From Sipunculus nudus (taxonomy: Eukaryota > Annelida > Sipuncula > Golfingiida > Sipunculidae): DNA of 64,000 nucleotides. Shown one piece after another: positions 1 through 12,980 of the stretch. Position 1 is the stretch's first letter. Each line of letters begins with the position of its first letter. A model generated the notes under the pieces. It was not told the DNA's origin and did not search any database. It saw nothing but the letters and a program-made list of their open reading frames with translations. The position numbers and the translations under genes are program-made. The stretch covers positions 45,687,797-45,751,796 of the forward strand of contig CM049321.1 of NCBI GenBank assembly GCA_026874595.1, in the 5' to 3' direction.

Positions 1-854
1 CAAATAATACCATGCAGTCACCTATGGCATTTTTCAGTTCAATTTTAATGATAAAGAAGTAAATCATATTATTCATTACTAATCATTAGGGATTATATGA
101 AGGAAATTAATGATAGACAAAGATGCAGTTGATAATATTAATCTAGATTCCTACTGTGTCTAGTGTGTACATTGATGTGAAATTAGTCCAAAATGAAATT
201 TTTACAGTTATTTTTTAATATAAATAAAAGCCATAAAACCAGGTACTTATGATCATTATTTAAATGTGTGAATTTTGTATATTCTGGATTCTCAACATCA
301 TTGTTTGGTGAAAACTGAATAAATACCAGACATGGTGCGAATACTTTGTAATTGTATTTAAATACGAATATGATTATGTACTCCATTATAAAATTTCTTG
401 CATAAAGAATGGGAATTCAGGTAAAAATGAAAGTATATGAATACTCGTGCAAATACTTTCAAAATGTATTCATGGATGCATTCATGAATATATTCTTTAA
501 TATTATTTTAATAATCATATATGTTATATTTCATTTTAAAAAATCATATGATTCTCTTATTATTTTTAATAAAAATTATATTTGGGACAATATTTGTAAA
601 ATTTTTAATAAATAGTTCAACTCTTATATTATATGTTCTGCTTATAAGTTATATGGCCAAGTCAAAATCTGTGTGACAGTAGTACTCCATTTGTTAATAA
701 AATAAATGAAATCAATCCTCTTCCCTGTCTCCAAAGGTACTATCAAAATCATACATAAGCTAAACAACAACAACTCATAATACAGCTTATATTTATTACC
801 ACACAAAACCAGCATGTGCCTCATTTCTAAATAATATTTTTTTATCATATATAA
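1..854. other. AT-rich stretch without a recognised gene
   Basis: Very AT-rich sequence with only short, low-complexity reading frames in all six frames. I see no convincing exon, RNA gene or transposon terminus before the repeat terminus at 855. Confidence 0.5.
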
Positions 855-885
855 CAGCTGAGCGTCGTGACCCATAGGTCCCTTG
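855..885 (+). repeat. 3' terminus of a hairpin-ended dispersed element
   Basis: Matches the 3' module seen at nine places in the window: CAGCTGAGC, then a GACCCATAGGTC imperfect palindrome, then CTTG followed by T. The 5' part of this copy lies outside the window. It sits directly against the interior of a second element (886 onward), so one copy appears inserted into another. Confidence 0.6.
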
Positions 886-2144
886 TTTTCCTGTAAGCAC
901 CATTGATTTAATTTTCACAGCATGTAAACATAAATATTTAGTTTGTCTAAATCTGAAATTTGAAAATAAAAGCTTGAAAATTAAGCTAGTTTTAAGCTGG
1001 TCACTTGCTTTGATTACAGATGCAGGGTCCCACTCCAGGTCACTGGAAGTCAGCTATGCCAGGGTTTCTGATTTGTTACAGTCACTGGGGGAGATCCCCT
1101 GCTGTGACAGGTGTACAGTTATTCTCATATCACCAACCCAATCACCCCCCCCCCCCCGCAAACCCAACCCACCAAGTGTTATGCACTAATTGTTATTGTT
1201 TTCACTGTATCTCCTTAATTGTAATGCTGTTTCCACTCCGATATGCAAAAACTTTCCTTGAAAAAATAATTCAAGGTGTAATCAAGAAGATGCAATGTTG
1301 TGTAATGTAACATTTTTAAAGAAATCAAATTTCTTTTAAATGATTTTAACAAATATAATTGAACCCATCAGTATGCTTAAATTATTATAAAATATGAAGC
1401 ACATTATGAATAAATAAAGACACAATTAAAAATTGTGAAATCTAAATCAAGTATTATTTTTAGATATTTATTGTTTTGCAGATTTAAAAGATATATTTTT
1501 GTGGTAAAAAATAAATAAACATTTGTATGCATGATGTGGTGTTATCTGACAAGATTGAGATTTATGATGATGCAATTGAGAATTATGAATTAACTTTTAT
1601 ATTCAGATATATATGTTAAATTGGAAATGTATAGAAATATAAACTTAAATTAGAAAATAATTTATGTGATAAAAAAATGAGGATTTAATACAAACATTTG
1701 TTCATTATTTTCCTGCCTCAGCAGAATTTGAGATCAGGCTTTGTTTGCCCTGTTTTATGTTGTTTATTAGCTCTATTTAAACTGTATACATTTCATAAAA
1801 AATACATATATATTTAATAATATATATTATACAAAAAAATAGATTCGATTGAACTACTGAAATGTCAACAGTTATTCGAAAAACCAACTAATGATCATGG
1901 TAATAGTACAGATCATTTGTTCACAAACTGCTCACATGCTTTAGTTTCAACATTAGGAAACACATGGTCAGGTCACAAAATATTTCTTGCAACAATTTCC
2001 TGCTCATCAATACAAACCAATCATATAAACCAACCATGGCCTTTATTACCTCTTCCTCTTACACTTTATCTCCATTTGATATTATTTTAGATTTTTATCT
2101 TCAAGGTTAACGTCAGCTGAGCACAGTGACCCATAGGTCCCTTG
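886..2144 (+). repeat. Interior and 3' end of a second hairpin-ended element
   Basis: From about 886 the sequence (TTTTCCTGTAAGCAC, then TTTAATTTTCACAGCATG) aligns with the interiors of the elements at 43115 and 52498. Another 3' module with GACCCATAGGTCCCTTG ends at 2144. The simplest reading is an element whose 5' leader has been displaced by the insertion ending at 885. It holds a C14 tract near 1145; the proline-rich reading frames across it are not genes. Confidence 0.5.
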
Positions 2145-2656
2145 TTTTCCTATAAAATCGGTTAATGCAGATACCATAAAAGTAAGCCCAATCCGATAAA
2201 GTTTGATATGTGACTGATTCTTACTTGCTTAGTTAGGAGCTGCTATTTCTGAAAGTTTCTGAGTTAGCTTGGGTTAACGTACAGAGGACGGTGGACGGCC
2301 GACAAAGCGCCATCGCATAAACTCACAGGTTAACTAAAAATTAAGATTAAATATTAAAAAGAATAAGGGTTATTATAATGTAAGTATATTTTAATGTGGT
2401 AACATGATGTGATTAAATACTAATAACAAAAATAAGGCACGTTAGGGTGTATTAATACATTGTGCCATACAATATGTCCAAATTAAAACAAATATAAAAG
2501 TCCATACATATGAATCATGGCATTGATTATATGCCGAACATAGTCCCGTGTTTACCCAACGTCTGTCTCGATTTTAAGGTCTGTCAGTGGGGGGGGGGGG
2601 GGGGGGATGTTCACATCTGATTGTTCTTACATACAGTAGTCTAACAGGGAAAAAAA
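2145..2656. repeat. Repeat fragment with an 18-base poly-G tract
   Basis: The part at 2160-2335 ends with GCCATCGCATAAACTCACAGG and resembles 31700-31850, another member of the repeat families in this window. A run of 18 G lies at 2589-2606. No coding potential is visible. Confidence 0.4.
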
Positions 2657-4521
2657 CCGAGTCACCAATGGGTCATGACGCTCAGCCAACTGACATGTTG
2701 ACAATATGTCCTTGCACAGGCAACTAATTAAGTTAATGTTGGTGGCATCATAGTTCATGCATATTAGCACAAGTTCAACAAGACTCATAAGCACACCAAA
2801 TTTGATGACAATCCATCCAGCCGTTCCTGAGGGATCTGGCAATTTGTGTGCATTTTGCATTTTTTCTGGGGTGCTCAAACATGGACTGTAATGCAGATAA
2901 TACAGGTCACTGCGACCTAATTTCAGGTTTCTGAGGAGAACTTGTGCCCTGTTAACAGACAACTGCCTCTTTAAAAGTTTCAAAAGTATAGAAAAAAAAT
3001 TCTTAAACATTTAAAAAAAATCCAGGTGGCACCACAAGTCTGCAGAAAATGATGAAGCACCCCATGATCAATATGAATGCAAAAAATGGTGATGATCAAT
3101 GCATCAGTTGTACAGATAATTGAGCTTTTGTATCAAATTCTTAATTTTTTGGCCTCTAATTCTGAGCCCAATAGCTTTGAGAATATGAGTAACAGAGACC
3201 TAGTTTCTGGTATCTTTAGAGACTTTTCATGGGCCTCCCTTTCAAGAAAGAGGATTCTAGGTCTAGTCCTACTATTTGCTCCCTGTAAACATATTAATGC
3301 ATCTTTCAAGGTCTCAAAAATAGAGAGAAAAAACGTAAAAAAAATGAAAAATACAGGTGGCGCCACCAGTCTGCAGAAACTGATGAAACACTCCATGATC
3401 AGTATTCATGCATAGAATCATGGGGATCAATGCATTAGTTGTTCAGATACTTGAGCTTTTGCATCAAATTTTCCATTTGTCTTGTGTCATTTTGCTTGGA
3501 GACTGTTGAAGAAGATGCCTGCCAGTTCAGCCTCCCTTGAAGGGTATTTTCCAATTATGGATATATGCAACAAAAGCTATGGAACAGATTAGGCATCCAG
3601 AAGGCAGCCAAGATGGTTACCTGTTACAGATTCTTTCGAGGCAGTCATGAGAAAGATTGGCAAAGCTCCTGATTTAATATCAGTGTTATGGACATTCAAA
3701 ATAGGTAACATCAGTAAAAAATATAAGCAACTGATGTATTATTTAGCAGGTGATTACTTGATCACTTGGTGTTGTTTTGGGTGTTACAAAATTTAATATT
3801 CAATACATATCATTCAAAATACATTAAAGATATGTAGTATTATTTTTATGCATGACACAATATGTGCTTTTTGCGTTTGTCACAAACAAAAACTCAGTAA
3901 CACACCTGTTTCTTTTTTTTTTACAATTTCATAGATTTTGCCAGAAAACTCCGTATATTCCACTTGAATATTGCGGGTGAGAAAATGCCACCCAACCCTG
4001 CTAATAACTTAGAAAAATTGCAAAATTCAGATCTGATTTGGGTAAACAATTGAATCTTCATTAAATAAAGTTATATCACTGAAGAAATTCTCTCGCTTCA
4101 GCATTTCCAATAAATTTATTTGTGAGCAAAGTGCCTTATGTTTAGGCCCATAATATCAAGAATTTAAGCAAAACTGACCTAATTTCTGGTATTTAGCAAA
4201 TGTATGAAGGAATATGTTTGTAAATATTATAAAAAAACGATCAGCGGTAATGATATCATGCAGTCCTGTAGTGTAACAATGGGTTTTTAATGGAACACTG
4301 AGGGTTTTTCCTAATATAACAATGGAACGAAGATCTAGTGACCCAATATTTGATAGGATAGGGGTTTTCTTGAGACATCTAACAGTAAATTTTGGATTCG
4401 CAGATGCAGCAGTTTTAAAACGTGCCCTGTAATAGCTGGCCGGCCAGACAGACCGACAGCCGAATGAACAATGGACAAAGGGCCATGACTATAGCTGAGA
4501 TAACTTATAGTCAGCTGAGCT
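2657..4521 (-). mobile_element. Complete hairpin-ended element with satellite core (copy 1)
   Basis: Read on the minus strand, the 5' end is a 29-nt hairpin at 4521-4493 (AGCTCAG arm, TGACT/AGTT inner arm, CTCAGCT arm). It is followed by the usual CTTTGTCC and GTCTGTCTGG-type leader. The 3' end is the GACCCATTGGTGA palindrome at about 2658-2672. The core contains 1.4 units of the ~335-bp satellite (unit boundaries at about 3023 and 3355, each with a GGTGGCRCCAC box). No open reading frame exists, so the element is non-autonomous. Architecture (fixed ends, variable tandem core) resembles bivalve pearl elements and HINE/Helentron-type elements; that assignment is an inference. Confidence 0.55.
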
Positions 4522-4559
4522 AATAACCAGCCCATGAAAATTAATAATACTCTCAGCTG

Positions 4560-5065
4560 TTCCCAAGGTCCCTGACATGGATCTCTTATTTCTTATACAT
4601 TTCATCAATATCTCATTTAATTATAATTTAGCCTTTACTAGGAACCCTCCACTTAACCTCAACTACATTTTCACGAAACTCAAAATCGTTCGATTATAGG
4701 CAACATCCACTCATATTTCATAAGGTCACGGGTCACTAGGCTAATTTGTGGTGTCGCCGCGATAACTCCCAAAGAACATATCGGATTTGGATAAAACTCA
4801 ACAGAAATGTTAATCAATAAGATATCTCGCGTAAGTTTGATTTCCGGCAAATTCAATGCATATTTAATTAGGTCAGAGGTTACCGCGCTTTGGAGGCACC
4901 TTGGTCACTTACTAAAATTCCTATATGGATTTTCATGAAAGTCATACATAGTTACCAATAGAGTTTCTCACCTGAATTACAATCTCGTCGAAATTCACAT
5001 ATATTAAATGAGGTCAGAGGTCCCCAGATACACGATTGGCGTATTATGCATGTTTACGGACCTCT
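4560..5065 (+). repeat. Dispersed repeat C, copy 1
   Basis: About 430 bp align in direct orientation with 55545-55985 and, more distantly and inverted, with 36710-37040. Shared landmarks are CATCCACTCATATTTCATAAGGTCA, AACTCCCAAAGAACAT-like text and an AGGTCAGAGGT box. The copy ends in GGACCTCTTG followed by T, similar in style to the CTTG-T ends of the hairpin elements. Confidence 0.6.
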
Positions 5066-7430
5066 TGTTTATAATGGTTTATTAATGTGTAATTAAATCT
5101 CATGTTTTGTGTTATAGGAATCATAGTAACCTTAGTCTTTTCTATATACTTTAGCTAAGTAGCAATGTGAATGAGATATGAACATCTGCCAAATCACTTA
5201 GTGGGAAAACGGAATATAATTCTGCAGATGTAGATGTACGACTTTATGTAGCATTGAACGAGGATGCGGTAAGCTCCATCAAATATATTTGGAAAATCAT
5301 GCAAATGATGGAAGAACTGGAAAAACAAATCTACATAAGTGGCACTACCCGCAGCATGCACGGAGGTACAAGCTACAATATGTCATTAATCCTGATAGCC
5401 TCAGTAATCCGGAGATATTCGGTAGAGAAAAAAAAACATACACTTAAAAACATCATGCTTTTTGAAATGTGTAAATTTTAGGGTTCTGCAAGGAAACCGA
5501 TTTTAAATAATTCAACTCAATGCAGACTCAGTCAGGCAGAAGGGCTTTAAAATATTTTTAAATAATTCAACTCAATGCTGACTCAGTGAGCCAGAATAGC
5601 TTTAAAATATTCAGATTCCCACATCACCCTCTCAGGTTCTCGGATTTACGGTTATCATTTAGGTGTTACTGAAAGAAATGGCTTTCGCTAAATAACTACC
5701 CTAGAAACTATAAGTCACAGTGACCAACTTTCTGCTTTCAAAAAAAGGACCTATCCGGATAAAATTCTTGCAAAATGGAACAGTTACAGGTGGCGCAATC
5801 AGCTTTCAGGAACTATTAAAACTAGTCTTGATAAATGTTAATATGTAGTTATAATAGACTAGATGAAATCACAACTAAGAAACTGATACGATTGCTCGAC
5901 TAGAGGCAAAATGTGAGGAAATTCTGAGAAAATAAAGGTGGCACTACAAGTCTCCAGGACCTGATGAAACAATTTGTTTACTATAAGCTCATCAGATTTC
6001 AGGAAAACAGATTGAAACACGTCTGAGAAACTGATCTTGGTGTACGAGGAGATTTTTAAATGAACTCCTCAGATATTAGGTTAGTTGTTTCTAGGTGCAA
6101 TGGTTCCGAGTTTAGCCCTGTATAGGGCGGACAAAGAGAGGCTCAAGTCAACTGAGCCAAAAAGAAACTCGCAAAACATTAACATATTCAAGACCATTGC
6201 TTTTAAAAGTTTAGAATATATATTGAAGAACAAGCATAAGATGTGAGTAATCTCATAAATTGGTGAAGAGTGGTAACTTTATGTTTAACTTTTCAACTAG
6301 AAAAAAAAATCAGTAAGTTGATCATCTACATCTTTTTGATAACATTATATAACACATCAGCTGGACGCAGGCATAAACAATGGCCATCAAACTAATTATT
6401 AACGACTTTCTCCTTTTGTTTAAGTAGTGTCACAGTACAGTGAATTAAATTTAAAAGATATGAATTAAACAAATGGACCCATTCAGTTGGAGTGTGTGTG
6501 TGGGAGGGGGGGGGGGGGTGAGGAAATAACTCTTGTTACTGGATGACTTACATGCTGAACTGGACAGTGAAACGTAAACAATTATACTGTTATTTTATAT
6601 TTGTTGTCATATTTGTAAACTTCTGTACTGATCGGGAAATAGGTGGGGTCGGTAGTCCAATACAACAAATCTGTCCATTCAAAATTAGCACGATTTCAAG
6701 GGAAAAATTATTTATTATAATGAATTTAAAAGTTTAGGCCAAAAGTGATAAGATTGTAGTATTTGAAATTTGATTGGTTGCAAAAGAATTACAAATCTAT
6801 GATATTAGTGATGACCTGATTTGGGTGATGTTTATCATATTCTGCAAGATGGCTGCATAACTGAGATACGTAATTTTTTTTTCAGTTCAAAGTGGCCGGT
6901 CTCATGCTCTTTGCAATCACAAGCACCGGTGTGGATATTATATTAGATTGTTGTAGGCCTAATGGTTACGTTGGGTGCCTCTTAACTGATGAGTTGCAGG
7001 GCGGTCGGATGGATGGCGGACAAAGACCCATCTCGAAAGCCCAGCCTGATTGGAATTCAGTCAAGCGAACCTGAATTAAGGCGGTGTTATGCTTCTGTAT
7101 TTGTGGACTGGGCAAAATGTTAATTTATTTGATTTCGGCTGCTTTTAATTCAGCAGGGATCTCAGTTTGGGGATACGGTATCCCTGTTATCCTCAAATAG
7201 TAGATCTTGTGTTGTTGTGGTAATGGCGTAAGTTTCTTTATGCTGACTTAAAATACGATATTATGCATCTGCATAATTCCATTTTGGTTTTCATTTACAT
7301 AACATAGAATTCACATGGTCTTCTTTTCATTGATATCCTGGCGTTCACAAGATACGTTGCCTACCGCACATGTGTCTCCCGAGTGCGTATTCATCACCAC
7401 TGCTGGGTCATGACACCGACAAACCCCGCA
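5066..7430. other. Non-coding stretch with a small tandem duplication
   Basis: No supported gene. A 56-bp tandem duplication lies at about 5504-5612 (AATTCAACTCAATGC, GACTCAGT and GCTTTAAAATATT in both copies). A poly-G tract is near 6507. A GTTGCAGGGCGGTCGG/GGACAAAGACC segment at 6995-7075 is a degraded element leader. The reading frames at 5254 and 6892 have no recognisable domain. Confidence 0.4.
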
Positions 7431-7431
7431 A

Positions 7432-7900
7432 AAGCCAACGTTTGTGTCCTAAAAATATTTCAAGTTCTATCCTATCAAACCATACTTGTAATAACAGAGT
7501 TTTTTATTTGACAGCCAGAAGTATCTTCCGATTTTCTCCGATATATATAGGCATTTTAAACAAAACATTTTCTAGTTTCTACAATTGGTTTGTAGAAATA
7601 TATTTCCACCCACTATATACTGACCCGGCTGAGATACATTGTATTTAATGGAATTTTAAAATCTAACAGTCGGCAAGTGCACATAAAGATATATTTACCA
7701 CCCAGCGTTGTTCCTGTCTACTTGTGTCCTAAATATAAATTTAAGATCTATCTTATAAAATTAATATAAAGTTTAAACATTCTTGTAATTATCGAGTTTT
7801 TTTACTAGCGGAATATTGAATTTTTAATGGTTTTTAAACCTAAAAGTCGGTCAGTGTTCATAAAGAAATATTAACCACCCAGCATTGTACACGTTTAAAT
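7432..7900 (+). repeat. Imperfect tandem duplication
   Basis: Two diverged copies in direct orientation, about 7437-7715 and 7722-7893. Each contains TGTGTCCTAAA, an ATCTATC segment, TCTTGTAATTA/CTTGTAATAAC, a GTCGG(C/T)AAGTG-like box and CACCCAGC(G/A)TTGT. The 92-residue open frame across copy 1 is not preserved in copy 2 and is not treated as a gene. Confidence 0.5.
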
Positions 7901-9120
7901 TATATTGCAGAAAATTAAGAAAAAATCTATTCATACCCATAAATACGGGAGAATTCTTTGTCTCTTAGGGTAATAATGTTCCTCAAAATTCAACATTCCT
8001 AATTTATATATATTAAATTACTCCGATTCAGTGCAGGCTAACAACGGTGATATGTCTTAACTAATGTTGTGGCAAGTACTTATTATTATGCATTAATTAT
8101 TTCAGTCTTTACAAAATATATCATCATAAAAATGAATCTTCAAACAAATAAATAAATCTACTAGCCCACATTATAGAACCATGCACATAATGAAGAAAAT
8201 GAAACAACAGAAAAGGCCCCCCTCCCCCTAAAAAAGGAGAACAAATGAATTTTGATCTTTTTGCACTCTGGGGAATCTGACAAATTCCACCCACAAACAT
8301 TGTGACCAAACTGTTTAGATGATTATAAACACATTAACACTTACAAACCTTTCGTCCTTACAGGAGGCAGCTTAATGCTGATTTTCACTTTTTTTTCACG
8401 ACTTTCAGAGGCCATGTAGCGGAAGGTAAACTGCTAAAATAATAATAAAAAAATGTTTTCCTAAATTTCTCCTCCAGGTACATATTTTGAGGGGGTTAAC
8501 ACATGATGTTAGTATTAAAACCACCCTTAAAGAAGTGGATTTTTTATCAACTACTTTTTAACCTCGCATTATAAACGATTATAAGTTTTTGTTTTTATGG
8601 TGTAAAAATTTAATCAACCGTGCTTACTAGAATAAAAAAATTTCCAGGCTAAAGTGGTCTAAAACTTAAGGTAATAATTTTACATTTATGCTTTTAACTT
8701 TCTGAAAACTTTTCTGATTTCTGGTATACAATTAAACCTAAATTATAAATAGATATATTGTTGAAATAGGCTCCTCAGATTAAACAATTATTATGTCAAG
8801 TTAGTAAATATTTTTACTGAATTTTGACACGGCGCATTGTATTTTGACCCATAACTTCAATAATTTATGCGAATTGACCTAATTTCTTGCATGGACATAT
8901 GATATATACGTGGAAATATTTGTTCCAAATAAGGACAATACAATCCCCGTGATTTTCATGTTGGGAAGGAGAACTCGGTATCACCTAACTGCATGTAGAA
9001 TTTTGTTAACGGACGGACGACTGACAAAGGACCATTGCTATTGCTCAGATGATTTTTTGTCAGCTAAGCTTAAAGCTTGAAAAGTAAACAAACAAACAGC
9101 CATACAGACAAACTCGTACC
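7901..9120. other. Non-coding sequence with an isolated 5' hairpin module
   Basis: AT-rich sequence without a supported gene. At 9005-9070 the minus strand carries the 5' leader and hairpin of the pearl-like class (GACAAAGGACCATTGC, then TCAGATGATT, TTGTCAGCTAAGCT), but no matching 3' module lies downstream on that strand. The copy is therefore truncated. It abuts the 3' remains of the zinc-finger pseudogene. Confidence 0.4.
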
Positions 9121-10990
<1,870 letters not shown>

Positions 10991-11061
10991 AATTACACTC
11001 TTAGGGACACCTTCCGCCAAAAAAAAAAACTGCTGATATTAATTTTATAATTTGACAGAGT

Positions 11062-11124
11062 ATGAATAAACCAAATATTTGCCAGTCAAGGATGACTGGA
11101 CTGGCAAATAATTGGTTTATTCAT
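11062..11124. other. 63-nt near-perfect hairpin
   Basis: Arms of 26 nt (11062-11087 and 11099-11124) are reverse complements with one mismatch; the loop is 11 nt. The left arm begins ATGAATAAACCAAATATT. It lies just upstream of the zinc-finger pseudogene. The size and pairing fit a microRNA-like precursor, a tiny palindromic MITE, or a snap-back duplication. Nothing in the sequence decides between them. Confidence 0.6.
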
Positions 11125-12240
11125 TTTTTATGCAAATTGCAGGAATAAAAAAGGCACATGACTGCATCGATCAATTGGCAAGAGGTTTTGCTGATAATTT
11201 TTTAAATGTAAAAAGACGCTTATCGAAACTTTGATTAGCAAAATCAGTTCAAGCCATTGTATAAATATTTATTAAAGTTGCTAAAGACTTGCGCCGGCTT
11301 GTGACGTCGAACGCCAATGAATACTCCTGATTTGTAGCAATTTAATCCTTGTAAATCACCTGTTCACAAAAAAAATTTTTTTTAAACATACTGGATACAA
11401 GTAATTACTGAGTGAAGCGGCCTCAGTTCTGCTTCCAGGTCCCATCTTATTTTTAATCATCCGTCTAAACATTACCCGAACCGAGTCACACAACAGATCA
11501 ATAATCATTACTGCATTTTCACTTCTCTCTTATCTTTCATACTGTGCATTTATTTTGTTTTAAAGTTGCTTTAAAATTACTATAACCAGTAATATACATA
11601 TAAGAAAAGTTTTAATCTATTAAACATCGTAACATTATTAATATTCTCTGACCGTTACTGCATGTACAGTGTTAAAATTAGCCCTGATTGTAAAGTGTAC
11701 ATGGCCAGCAGAGTTCCTCCTTATGGTAAACATGACACCAAATGCCCGAGGCTCATATAGTTTCCTCAAACTATCATGTGAAGGCCTCCCTAAAGCTGGA
11801 ACAGAAACATGAGTATTATACTCAGGTGCAACCTCGGTTGGCAGTCACTGGTCCGGGATGGGTTGACTTTTTTGTTTGTTTAGCTCAGGACTTCCAAGTG
11901 AAGACTTGGAAGACTTATTATTTTACACGCGGTTCTAATGTTAACGACCCATGAATATGGAAAACACGTGTATGTTAAAGAGAGGACAACAAAATTCAAC
12001 CAAATGCCAATACGTTTGGTTTACGACAGACTGATATAAGAAATGACATTTATACCAGTAAAACTGGAGATTGTTCATACAGCACGGCCTGAATGGGAAA
12101 ACTGTATGTTAAACCTGGAATTTACAAGGTGATTGGTATGCGTATTTAGTGCGCAAAAATCACTCCAAGCAGCGTGCTGATACGGACTACACATACGGAG
12201 TACGCATGCGGGTAGATAGCCTTATTTAATGGGACTCAGT
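11125..12240. other. No recognised feature
   Basis: AT-rich sequence. Short frames such as 11742-11954 on the plus strand show no domain and no splice-site support. Confidence 0.4.
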
Positions 12241-12244
12241 ATTA

Positions 12245-12628
12245 TTAGGCACTGCCATGTATTGAGTCCGATAGCAATACAGTGAGAGTTTCTACAATAT
12301 AAGCCACGGAAGATACAACGGATCTTTTTACCAGAGGCATGTCAGTGGGTTTGTAGGAACCGAGAAGAACAGTCGAATGGGCGCATTTGAATACCTCACT
12401 GGAAGCCTCGCTGGCTCGAGTGATTGACAGACTTTTGTTAAATTTTGTTTCAACGGGCCCAGCTCTAAAGAGTAACGGGTAATAAACACCTCCGGTAAAA
12501 TATATAATTATTATATATAAAAGCTCAAAATCGGTCATCAAATGGATCGAAGACATTCCAGATAAGCAACTATTCCTTTTCTTTGGTGGAATTCTATCCT
12601 TCGAATAGTAAGAAGTCCCTTCCAACAA
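12245..12628 (-). CDS. Uncharacterised 127-residue open frame
   Basis: An open frame of 127 codons with mixed, non-repetitive amino-acid composition and a higher GC content than its surroundings. It includes the segments SLSITRASEASSEVFKCAH and SYKPTDMPLVKRSVVSS. There is a hydrophobic stretch near residues 35-52. I do not recognise the family. No upstream promoter, intron boundary or poly-A signal is evident. It could be a chance frame, an internal piece of an unknown mobile element, or a small gene. Confidence 0.2.
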   Translation of the reverse strand: MLEGTSYYSKDRIPPKKRNSCLSGMSSIHLMTDFELLYIIIIYFTGGVYYPLLFRAGPVETKFNKSLSITRASEASSEVFKCAHSTVLLGSYKPTDMPLVKRSVVSSVAYIVETLTVLLSDSIHGSA

Positions 12629-12696
12629 TGAATACTCATTTATATACTTAATAATTTTAAGCTATACCGATCCCGAGTTGCTCCTGTGCAGTCCTA

Positions 12697-12853
12697 AAAC
12701 TGCCACAAACAGAGCGGACTCAAGCGGACCGGACCGGACTACTCAGGACCGGTCCTGAAATATCAAAACGCCAACTGCCGCAAACTGAGCGGACCGGACC
12801 GGATAGAAGTCCGGTCCGATCTCGTCTCGTCTCGTCCGCTTTGTGTGCGGCCT
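12697..12853. mobile_element. Short GC-rich inverted-repeat element (MITE-like)
   Basis: The left end GCCACAAACAGAGCGGAC is nearly the reverse complement of the right end GTCCGCTTTGTGTGCGGC. The interior is rich in CGGACCGGAC and TCTCGTC runs, unlike the AT-rich flanks, and holds an inner copy of the terminus (GCCGCAAACTGAGCGGAC). No coding capacity. The superfamily is not determined. Confidence 0.5.
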
Positions 12854-12980
12854 ACTTAAGCCAATACATTCTGCCTTACCAAGGCCACAACGGTTGTTGA
12901 CGGACGTCCGGACCGCCGACGGAGAAAGGACCATCACTACCGTTCTTATGTCTAATAAGCAGCTAAGCTGAACACCAGAA

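Noticed and set aside
3077-3415. 112-codon plus-strand frame
   Set aside because: It lies entirely in the 335-bp satellite unit, whose other copies are not open in the same frame.
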